Assembly: GCA_030604165.1 (NCBI GenBank)
Contig: JAUVWK010000041.1
Coordinates: forward strand, 1-12,920
DNA from: Alphaproteobacteria bacterium
GTDB lineage: Bacteria; Pseudomonadota; Alphaproteobacteria; UBA828
DNA: 12,920 bases
Direction: 5' to 3'
A model generated the notes under the pieces. That model saw only the letters and a program-made list of their open reading frames with translations, had not been told where the DNA came from and searched no databases. A program made the translations under genes and the position numbers. Below are positions 7,248 through 12,920 of this stretch, one piece after another. The number at the start of each line of letters is the position of its first letter. Position 1 is the stretch's first letter.

Positions 7248-7447
7248 GAGCGTCACTCCGAAGGCTCTCGGCAGACCACTACGGCGAAGCGACCTGCCGC
7301 GCATGGGGATCGTTTGTCATGGTAGTCGGTTGGCTATGTCTTGGGTAGCATTCTGCTTTGGCGCGTCGGTCGCACATTTTTTTGAGCCGGGGCAGCGGCA
7401 TCGGGTATCGCTTCTTCTCCTGAACCGGGTTTGTCGAAGGCAGCACG
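7248..7447. other. Divergent intergenic region between the LarA-like gene and the acyl-CoA ligase
   Basis: These 200 bases contain a T7 run near 7377-7383 and no credible gene. They must carry promoters for both directions, but no pair of -35/-10 boxes is good enough to mark. GAAGG at 7436-7440 is the ribosome binding site of the ligase, seven bases before its ATG. Confidence 0.5.
7256..7259 (-). promoter_or_regulatory. Ribosome binding site fixing the LarA-like start at 7247
   Basis: On the reverse strand GGAG precedes the ATG by eight bases. It supports MPTSQRV as the N-terminus over the ATG at 7304. Confidence 0.6.
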
Positions 7448-8965
7448 ATGTTCGATTTGGGGCATAGCTTCATCCTCTCGGTCGAGCGCAATCCGCAGGC
7501 GACCGCTTTTGTCGACGGCGAGACGCGGCTCAGCTACGGCCAGTGGTTCGAGCGCATCAGGCGCGCCGCCGGCGGCCTCGATCGGCTCGGGCTCAAGCAC
7601 GGCGATCATCTCGTGGCGGTGATGCAGAACCGGTGGGAGATGGCGACCTTGCATTGGGCGTGTCAGTTTCTGGGCGTCATCATGACGCCGCTCAATTGGC
7701 GCATGAAGGCCGGCGAGCTCGATTATTGCATCGAGAACGCAGACGCCAAGGCGGTCGCTTTCCAGGATGTCTCGGCGCAAGCGGTTGCCGACGCCCCGCA
7801 GGCGCGCGGGCTGCCGCTGATCGCTCTCGCGGCGGCCGGCGGCACCATGAGCTTCGACGATCTGCTTGCCGCCGACGGCTTCGACGGCGAGCCCAGGGCC
7901 ACGGCCGAGGCGACCTCGGTCATGCTCTACACCTCGGGCACGACCGGCCGGCCCAAGGGCGTGCCGCGCTCCCACGCGGTCGAGCGGGCCGCGGCGCTCG
8001 CCCATGTGGCGCACCATCAGTGTCCGCCCGGCGAGATCACGCTCGGGGTCATGCCGTTCTATCACACCATGGGTGTGCGCTCGCTGCTGGCCATGCAGTT
8101 GGTGGACGGTTGCCTGGTCTGCCAGCGGCGCTTCGAGCCGGCGGCGGTTCTGACACTGATCGAGCGCGAAAAGATCAGCTCGGTGTTCCTGGTCCCAACC
8201 CTGTTTCACGACCTGCTGGCGGCGCCGCAATTCAAGTAAACCGATGTCTCCTCGGTCAGGCGGCTCGGCTTCGCCGGCGCATCCATGCCCGATGGCCTGC
8301 TGCTCAAGATCCGCGACGCGTTCAAGCCTGAGCTCTTCGTCAATCATTATGGCTCGTCCGAGATCTACACCTTCACGATCGAGCCGGACGCGCCTGCCAA
8401 ACCGGGCTCCGCGGGCAAGGCCGGGCTCAACCAGCGCATCCGCGTCGTCAAGCTCGGCGCCAGCGACGCGGCAGCGCTGGCGGCGCGCGGCGAAGAGGGC
8501 CAGATCATCGCCGATCTTGCCGGCGACGAGGCCTTCGGCGGCTATTGGCGGCGCCCGGAGGTGGACCAGGCGACGCTGGTGAACGGCTGGTACTTCACCG
8601 GCGATACCGGCTACATGGACCGCGACGGCGACCTCTTCGTCACCGGCCGGGTCGACGACATCATGATCAGCGGCGGCGAGAACGTTTCGCCGGTGGAGAT
8701 CGAAAGCGTGCTCTCCCTGCACCCGGCGGTGAGCGAGGTCGCGGTGGTCGGGTTGCCCGACGACCGCTGGGGCCAGCGCATCACCGCCTTCGTCACCCGC
8801 GCGCGCGCCGTGACCGCGGACGCGCTGGACCGCCATTGCAAGGCCTCGGAGCTGGCCGACTTCAAGCGTCCGCGCGGCTATGTCTTCGTCAAGGCGATCC
8901 CCAAATCGCCCGTCGGCAAGATCCTGCGCCGCATGCTGGTCGCGGGCGAGTACGAGACGGACTAG
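7448..8965 (+). pseudogene. AMP-forming acyl-CoA ligase interrupted by an in-frame TAA
   Basis: The reading frame encodes a full-length ANL-superfamily ligase (505 codons before the final TAG), but codon 264 (8237-8239) is TAA. Frame and homology continue unbroken across it: ...LAAPQFK, stop, TDVSSVRRLGFAGASMPDG. Motifs are the P-loop TSGTTGRPKG (162-171), NHYGSSE (299-305), YFTGDTG (382-388), GRVDD with R401, GGENVSPVEIE, and the C-terminal catalytic lysine in PVGKILRR (K491). Such enzymes activate a carboxylic acid as acyl-AMP and transfer it to CoA; the substrate is unknown. The 263-residue first part lacks most of the active site and the remainder has an ATG at 8285 without a ribosome binding site, so neither half should work alone. 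Possibilities are a recent nonsense mutation, a sequencing error, or readthrough. The SDR gene follows 128 bp downstream. Confidence 0.8.
8237..8239 (+). other. In-frame TAA within the acyl-CoA ligase
   Basis: The codon before it is AAG and the next ACC, in the same frame as the rest of the gene. One base change from CAA, GAA or AAA would explain it. The position corresponds to the loop just before the conserved segment that usually reads like (L/V)SS(L/V)R...G(F/Y)AGA. Confidence 0.9.
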
Positions 8966-8966
8966 C

Positions 8967-8990
8967 GCGGTTTCCCATGTGGGGAATCGC
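8967..8990. repeat. Hairpin directly after the ligase stop codon
   Basis: GCGGTTTCCC and GGGGAATCGC pair over ten positions, two of them G-U, around the loop ATGT. It starts two bases after the TAG at 8963-8965. There is no T-tract, so it is a weak terminator candidate; it may protect the mRNA 3' end or belong to the adjacent palindromic element. Confidence 0.6.
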
Positions 8991-9064
8991 ACCGGCCCGC
9001 TCCCCCTCTCGGCCGCCCACAAGCGTACACTGCCATGGGTGGCCGGGAGGGGGTGCGGGCCGGT
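8991..9064. repeat. Large palindromic element, 29-bp stem with 16-nt loop
   Basis: The left arm 8991-9019 (starting ACCGGCCCGC) is complementary to the right arm 9036-9064 (ending GCGGGCCGGT). There is one T-T mismatch, and two positions become G-U in RNA, leaving 26 Watson-Crick pairs. The loop is 9020-9035. It abuts the smaller hairpin at 8967-8990 and ends about 30 bp before the SDR start. Size, GC content and intergenic location resemble REP/RPE-type palindromes of alphaproteobacteria. A transcriptional attenuator or terminator between ligase and SDR is the alternative. Confidence 0.75.
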
Positions 9065-9093
9065 GTCGCCGGCATAAGGAAGGACAGGAAACC

Positions 9094-9906
9094 ATGGAAG
9101 ATATCTTCAAGCGCGACGCCTTCGCCGACAAAGTCGTGCTGATCACGGGCGCGACCTCGGGTATCGGCGCCGAGACCGCGCGCCAGTTCGCGGCCCACGG
9201 CGCGCGCGTCATGCTGGTCGGACGCAACGCCGAGCGCGGCGAGGCATTGTGCAAGGAGATCGCGGATGGCGGCGGCGAGGCCGCGCTACTCCTCGCCGAC
9301 GTCAGCCGCTCGGCGGCCTGCGACGAGGTCGTCGCCAAGACCGTCGCGCGCTTCGGCCGCATCGACATCCTGTTCAACAATGCCGGTGTCGCGCTCACCG
9401 CGGCGCTGGTCGACACCACCGACGAGGACTTGGAACGGATCATGGGCACCAACTTCTTCGGCGCCTTCTATATGGCCCGCGCGACCTTGCGCCAGATGCT
9501 AAGCCAGGGCTCGGGCGCGATCGTCAACATAGGCTCGGACGCGGCGCTCCAGGGCTATGCCGGGTTCGACGCCTATGGCTGCTCGAAGGCCGCCGTGGTC
9601 CATATGACCAAATGCCTGGCGCTCGAGATGGCGACCGAGAACATCCGCGTCAACGTCATCTGCCCGGGCGATATCGACACGCCGATGCAGGACGCGGCCT
9701 ATGGCGAGGCCGGCGATACCCGAGCGGAAATGTTGGCGGCCGTCGCGGCGGCGATTCCCATGCGACGTCTCGGCCGGTCCGAGGAAATCGCGCGGACGGT
9801 GCTGTATCTGGCCTCCGACGCGGCGAAATTCATGCACGGCGCGATCTGCTCGGTGGATGGCGGCGCGGCCGCGGGCCGCAGCTTCATCACCGAAGAGATC
9901 ACCTGA
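9094..9906 (+). CDS. Short-chain dehydrogenase/reductase (classical SDR)
   Basis: The 270-residue protein has all classical SDR elements: TGATSGIG (18-25) for dinucleotide binding, NNAG (95-98), catalytic N120, S148 in NIGS, and Y161-x-x-x-K165 (YGCSK). PGDIDTPM after the catalytic region and the C-terminal SVDGG segment are also typical. GRN after the second strand (R43), with no acidic residue there, suggests NADP(H) preference. It would oxidise an alcohol or reduce a ketone in the cytoplasm; substrate unknown, and 3-oxoacyl-ACP reductase (FabG-like) is the usual automatic name. AGGA repeats at 9077-9084 form its ribosome binding site. It follows the acyl-CoA ligase on the same strand, but a strong palindrome lies between them, so co-transcription is uncertain. 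Confidence 0.9.
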   Translation: MEDIFKRDAFADKVVLITGATSGIGAETARQFAAHGARVMLVGRNAERGEALCKEIADGGGEAALLLADVSRSAACDEVVAKTVARFGRIDILFNNAGVALTAALVDTTDEDLERIMGTNFFGAFYMARATLRQMLSQGSGAIVNIGSDAALQGYAGFDAYGCSKAAVVHMTKCLALEMATENIRVNVICPGDIDTPMQDAAYGEAGDTRAEMLAAVAAAIPMRRLGRSEEIARTVLYLASDAAKFMHGAICSVDGGAAAGRSFITEEIT

Positions 9907-9929
9907 CGACGCGGGAATAATTTCCGTCG
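9907..9929. terminator. Candidate bidirectional terminator hairpin between convergent genes
   Basis: Immediately after the SDR stop, CGACG (9907-9911) pairs with CGTCG (9925-9929), with an A/T-rich inner part (GGAA opposite TTCC with slippage) as loop and imperfect stem. It lies in the 38-bp gap between the convergent SDR and ABC ATPase genes. No classic T-tract follows. Confidence 0.35.
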
Positions 9930-9944
9930 CGGGACCGGCGGCGG

Positions 9945-11003
9945 CTAAATCCGCTCGCCCGATTCCCTGTCGAACAGATGCGCCTGGTCGACGCGCGGCC
10001 GCAGATGCACGGTCTGACCGGGTTTGAAGTCGTGCCGCTCATGGAAGACGGCCACGATTTCGGTCTCTTCGAAGCGGAGAAACACGATGGTTTCCGAACC
10101 CGTGGGCTCGACCACCGCGACCCGTGCCGGAAAGCCGTCATCGGCAAGATCGAGGTGCTCGGGCCGAACCCCGTAAGTTACGGCTTGTCCGTCGCCCGCC
10201 CGGCTTTCGGCGCCGACCGGGAGGCGGTGTCCGTTCGCCTCGACCCCGAGAGCGCCGTCGCGGCGGACAGTTCCTTGGATCAGGTTCATGGCGGGCGAGC
10301 CGATGAAGCTGGCGACGAAGACATTCTTCGGGAAGTCGTATAGCTCCAGCGGCGAGCCGACCTGCTCGATCCTGCCGTCATGCATGACGACGATGGTTTC
10401 GGCCATCGTCATGGCCTCGATCTGGTCATGGGTCACGAAGATCGTGGTCGTCCTCAGGCGCTGGTGCAGCTCCTTGATCTCGATGCGCATCTGGATGCGG
10501 AGCTTGGCGTCGAGATTCGACAGGGGCTCGTCGAAGAGGAACACCTGAGGGTCGCGCACAATGGCCCGGCCCATGGCGACCCGTTGGCGCTGGCCGCCCG
10601 ACAGTTGGCGCGGATAGCGGTGCAGATAGGGCGTGAGACCGAGGATCTCCGCCGCCTTCCGCACGCGCTCCTTCACCGTTGCGGCATCGATCTTGCGCAG
10701 CTTCAAGGCGAAGGCCAGGTTGGCGGCGACCGTCTTGTGCGGATAAAGCGCGTAGCTTTGAAACACCATGGCGATGTCGCGGTCGGCCGGGGGCAAGTTG
10801 TTGACGACGCGCTCGCCGATCTGGACCGTGCCCGCGGTCACGGCTTCGAGCCCGGCGATCATGCGCAGCAGCGTGGACTTGCCGCAGCCGGACGGCCCGA
10901 CAAGCACCACGAAGGCGCCGTCCTCTATGTCGACATCCACGCCGTGGATAACCTCGACGGGTCCGAATGATTTGTAGAGGTTTCGAACCGTGACCCGAGC
11001 CAT
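9945..11003 (-). CDS. MalK/UgpC-type ABC transporter ATPase (CUT1 carbohydrate importer)
   Basis: The 352-residue protein has Walker A GPSGCGKST (36-44), Q-loop Q82, signature LSGGQRQR (134-141), Walker B VFLFDEP (154-160), D-loop SNLD (162-165) and switch H192, followed by a C-terminal regulatory TOBE-type region (about 240-350) containing YGVRPEH. This layout and length are those of MalK, UgpC and MsmK, the shared ATPase of sugar, polyol and glycerol-phosphate importers at the inner membrane. Automatic pipelines often name it ugpC, but substrate specificity lies in the binding protein and permeases. It is divergent from the solute-binding gene at 11347, which is probably its partner. GGGAGAG just before the ATG is the ribosome binding site. 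In many CUT1 operons the ATPase is co-transcribed, so the divergent position is slightly unusual. Confidence 0.93.
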   Translation of the reverse strand: MARVTVRNLYKSFGPVEVIHGVDVDIEDGAFVVLVGPSGCGKSTLLRMIAGLEAVTAGTVQIGERVVNNLPPADRDIAMVFQSYALYPHKTVAANLAFALKLRKIDAATVKERVRKAAEILGLTPYLHRYPRQLSGGQRQRVAMGRAIVRDPQVFLFDEPLSNLDAKLRIQMRIEIKELHQRLRTTTIFVTHDQIEAMTMAETIVVMHDGRIEQVGSPLELYDFPKNVFVASFIGSPAMNLIQGTVRRDGALGVEANGHRLPVGAESRAGDGQAVTYGVRPEHLDLADDGFPARVAVVEPTGSETIVFLRFEETEIVAVFHERHDFKPGQTVHLRPRVDQAHLFDRESGERI

Positions 11004-11008
11004 GCTCT

Positions 11009-11040
11009 CCCGTTGTCTCCCTGGCCCGTTGTTTCCCTGG
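11009..11040. repeat. 16-bp tandem duplication upstream of the ABC ATPase
   Basis: CCCGTTGTCTCCCTGG (11009-11024) is followed directly by CCCGTTGTTTCCCTGG (11025-11040), with one difference. On the ATPase strand each copy carries an AGGGA purine stretch. It lies just upstream of the ATPase start codon, within its 5' leader. Confidence 0.8.
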
Positions 11041-11140
11041 CCTGTCTTGTTCCTTCAGGAAGTAACCGAGACGGCGTGGCCTGTCCACCGCTATGCCTCC
11101 GGGCAGGCGTCCCGGGGCGGAGCGGGTTTCCTTGATTCTG

Positions 11141-11170
11141 TTGACAGTTGGTGAGGTTGCTTCATACGCT
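11141..11170 (+). promoter_or_regulatory. Promoter candidate for the solute-binding protein gene
   Basis: A perfect -35 TTGACA (11141-11146) is followed after 18 bases by TACGCT (11165-11170), which keeps the most conserved T, A and final T of the -10 box. It is the best promoter in the window, on the correct strand for the gene at 11347. Confidence 0.5.
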
Positions 11171-11180
11171 GAAGCGTTTC
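11159..11180. promoter_or_regulatory. Operator candidates overlapping the -10 box, LacI-family style
   Basis: GCTTCA-TACGC-TGAAGC (11159-11175) is a perfect inverted repeat. Partly overlapping it is GAAGCGTTTC (11171-11180), a near-palindrome centred on CG like LacI-family operators (compare GAAACGTTTC). A repressor bound here would block the candidate promoter; LacI-type control is common for CUT1 sugar operons. No regulator gene is in the window. Confidence 0.4.
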
Positions 11181-11332
11181 TCAAACCGTCGAAGCTTGTG
11201 CGATCAACGGCAGCGGCTGCGAGAGCACAATAAGCGCCCCAGAAAGCTCGTGGCGCAGGTTTGATCGTCTGTGACCTCCGGATACCGACACCAACAGGAC
11301 GGCACGAAACAGGCGGAATGGATATCTTTACA

Positions 11333-11340
11333 GGGGAGGA
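11333..11340 (+). promoter_or_regulatory. Strong ribosome binding site of the solute-binding protein gene
   Basis: GGGGAGGA lies six bases before the ATG at 11347, a near-ideal Shine-Dalgarno sequence, consistent with high expression of a periplasmic binding protein. Confidence 0.8.
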
Positions 11341-11346
11341 AAGTCG

Positions 11347-12920
11347 ATGAGAGTAGAAATATTCAACCAACTCATGGCCGGTCAGATGAGCCGGCGAAGG
11401 ATGCTGCAGGGCGCGGCCGGCGCCGGCGCCGTCGCCGCCGTGGCGGCGAGCGGGCTGGGCGGCTTTGCTCGGTCCTCGTTTGCCCAAAGCAATGTCCGGG
11501 CAGAGATTCTCAAGATCCCGGGCGTTGGTGTGGGGTCGCCCACCGATACCGACTGGCAGAAGGTCGGGGCGCTTTGCCTCGATCCGACCAAGGCCAATGT
11601 TGCCGAGGGCGAGTTTGCCGGCGTGGAGCTCACCTTTCTCGGGCTCAATAATCAGAACCTGCACAATTTCCTTTTCCGAGGCTTTTTGAAGCCGTGGGAG
11701 ACCTATACCGGCGCGACGATAGACTGGATCGACCTCGCCCAGGCCGACTATAACGCGCGGCTGCAAACGGCCATCGCGACGGGGACGGTCGACTTCGACG
11801 TCATCGAGATGGGCGCGCCCTTCGAGGGCGATGTCTGCGGCAAGGGTCTGGCCTCTGAAATGCCGGACTGGGTGAAAGGCCAAATCGAGATGGACGACTA
11901 TGTGGGCTACTTGAAGGCCCCGGTCGGCACCTGGGAGGGCAAGACCTACCGCATCTCGATCGACGGCGACTGCCACAACTTCAACTACCGGACCGACTAC
12001 TTCGAGGACGCCGATCTTGCCGCCGCCTGGGAAGCCGAAGGCTATGCGGGCCCGTGGGCGGTGCCCACGACCTGGCAGCAGGTGCAGGAGGTGACGAAAT
12101 TCCTCAAAGGCAAGAAGATCGGCGGCTTCGATGCCTACGGCTATCTCGATCCGCTGAAGGGCTGGGGCGGCTTCGGCTTCTACTTCCTCGGCTCGCGCGC
12201 GACCGCCTACGCCAAGCACCCGGACGATCCGGCATGGCTCTTCGATCCCGAATCGATGAAGCCGCGCGTCAACAACCCGGCCTGGGTGCGCGCCATTCAG
12301 GACGTGCTCGATGTGCTCGACGCCCAGCCGGCGGACCAAATCAACGCCGATACCGGCACCACCGCCTTCCAGCAGTTTCTGGCGGGCACCGGCTCGATGT
12401 TGAGCTGGTGGGGCGATGTCGGCTCGATGGCAAAGACCTCCGACGGCTCGGTTGTCGGCGACACCACCGGCTTCTCGATCCTGCCGGGCTCGGACGACGT
12501 CTACAATTCCAAGACCGGCCAGTGGGATACGCTTGCCTCGGGGCCGAACTTTGCCCCCAACATGGCCTATATCGGCTGGGGCGTGTACGTCATGGCCCGC
12601 GTGGATAGCGACGCGAAGAAGCAGAAGGCGGCTTGGTCGGCCGCGGCTCATCTGGGCGGCAAGGATATCTCGCTCTGGTGCGCGGCGTATCCGTCGGGCT
12701 TCCAGCCCTATCGGAACTCGCACTTCGACATCCCCGAATGGGTGAGCGCCGGCTACGACGAGGCCTTCATTGCGGACTACCTGGCCTCCGAGGCGGATTC
12801 CTACAATCACCCGAACGCGGCCATCGAGCCGCGCATTCCGGGCATCTTCCAGTACTACTCGGTTGCCGAGGACGAACTGGCGAAGATCTACGCCGGGCAA
12901 TATTCCGCCCAGGAAGGCGC
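11347..12920 (+). CDS. Tat-exported extracellular solute-binding protein of a CUT1-type ABC importer (partial 3')
   Basis: The frame is open from the ATG to the window end (524 complete codons, no stop). SRRRML (15-20) fits the twin-arginine consensus, followed by an Ala/Gly-rich hydrophobic stretch (22-39) and a likely cleavage after SFA (46). The mature part has the family 1 solute-binding pattern: a strand and helix containing FLKPWETYTGATIDWI, then DFDVIEMGAP, TWEGKTYRISIDGD, FLAGTGSMLSWWGDVG and YPSGFQPYRNSHF near the C-terminus. Such proteins capture sugars, polyols or related solutes in the periplasm and deliver them to two permeases. The sequence is probably within a few tens of residues of its end. 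The divergent ATPase is the expected partner; permease genes should follow to the right. The ligand cannot be assigned. Confidence 0.88.
   Translation, partial: MRVEIFNQLMAGQMSRRRMLQGAAGAGAVAAVAASGLGGFARSSFAQSNVRAEILKIPGVGVGSPTDTDWQKVGALCLDPTKANVAEGEFAGVELTFLGLNNQNLHNFLFRGFLKPWETYTGATIDWIDLAQADYNARLQTAIATGTVDFDVIEMGAPFEGDVCGKGLASEMPDWVKGQIEMDDYVGYLKAPVGTWEGKTYRISIDGDCHNFNYRTDYFEDADLAAAWEAEGYAGPWAVPTTWQQVQEVTKFLKGKKIGGFDAYGYLDPLKGWGGFGFYFLGSRATAYAKHPDDPAWLFDPESMKPRVNNPAWVRAIQDVLDVLDAQPADQINADTGTTAFQQFLAGTGSMLSWWGDVGSMAKTSDGSVVGDTTGFSILPGSDDVYNSKTGQWDTLASGPNFAPNMAYIGWGVYVMARVDSDAKKQKAAWSAAAHLGGKDISLWCAAYPSGFQPYRNSHFDIPEWVSAGYDEAFIADYLASEADSYNHPNAAIEPRIPGIFQYYSVAEDELAKIYAGQYSAQEG

Larger units (their letters stand above)
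11004..11346. other. Divergent regulatory region of the ABC transporter
   Basis: The 343 bases hold no credible gene. From the ATPase side they contain a 16-bp tandem repeat (11009-11040), the small palindrome TTCCT-TC-AGGAA (11050-11061), a plus-strand promoter candidate (11141-11170) overlapped by inverted repeats (11159-11180), and a leader of about 170 nt with a weak GCGCC/GGCGC hairpin (around 11233-11256). The solute-binding gene's ribosome binding site closes the region. Confidence 0.6.

Noticed and set aside
5940..7325. 461-codon plus-strand frame across the LarA-like gene
   Set aside because: Antisense shadow of a gene whose catalytic residues are all recognisable.
8237..8239. Reassignment of TAA to a sense codon (no intact gene seen here ends in TAA; most end in TAG)
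   Set aside because: Only six stops are visible, a single internal TAA exists, and reassignment in a GC-rich alphaproteobacterium is far less likely than a mutation or a base error.
7334..9022. 562-codon minus-strand frame across the acyl-CoA ligase
   Set aside because: Antisense shadow; the ligase motifs on the plus strand are unmistakable and the shadow has no family signature.
10426..12900. 824-codon minus-strand frame antisense to the solute-binding gene and overlapping the ATPase
   Set aside because: The plus-strand solute-binding protein has clear motifs, signal peptide and ribosome binding site. The antisense translation matches nothing I recognise, and its last part is the ATPase gene read in a wrong frame.

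Overview
The window is GC-rich and densely coded. The gene families and the N-terminally anchored giant coiled-coil protein suggest an alphaproteobacterium, possibly Rhodospirillales-like. That placement is inference from gene content and base composition; no rRNA or other marker gene is present. No tRNA, rRNA, CRISPR array, transposase or integrase was seen.

Layout. (1) 1-129 (-): the N-terminal 43 codons of the ribosome-rescue hydrolase ArfB with its GGQ motif, cut by the left edge. (2) 130-451: a divergent intergenic region with a weak promoter candidate and a 19-bp inverted repeat. (3) 452-4570 (+): a 1372-residue membrane-anchored coiled-coil protein. It has two N-terminal transmembrane helices, then an exactly counted array of 10 x 25-residue, 22 x 29-residue and 10 x 25-residue repeats, then a 132-residue C-terminal domain. 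I consider it a candidate cell-pole or envelope scaffold in the style of TipN or GPR. It is the most unusual object in the window. (4) 4787-5815 (+): a luciferase-like flavin/F420-dependent oxidoreductase, convergent with (5) 5832-7247 (-), a LarA-family (DUF2088) nickel-pincer hydroxyacid racemase or epimerase homologue. (6) 7448-8965 (+): an acyl-CoA ligase whose frame is intact except for one in-frame TAA at codon 264. (7) 8967-9064: two abutting hairpins, one with a 29-bp stem, between the ligase and (8) 9094-9906 (+), an SDR oxidoreductase. (9) 9945-11003 (-): a MalK/UgpC-type sugar ABC ATPase, divergent from (10) 11347->12920 (+), a Tat-exported extracellular solute-binding protein that runs off the right edge. 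The 343-bp region between them holds a good promoter and LacI-type operator candidates.

How the parts fit. The ATPase and the binding protein look like two parts of one CUT1-type importer; its permeases are probably beyond the right edge. The oxidoreductase, LarA homologue, CoA ligase and SDR are all small-molecule enzymes that could act on hydroxy- or carboxylic acids, but they lie in three transcription units and no shared pathway can be proven here. The coiled-coil gene and arfB look like chromosomal housekeeping genes unrelated to the metabolic genes. Several very long antisense open frames (for example 161-3670 minus) are shadows of GC-rich codon usage.
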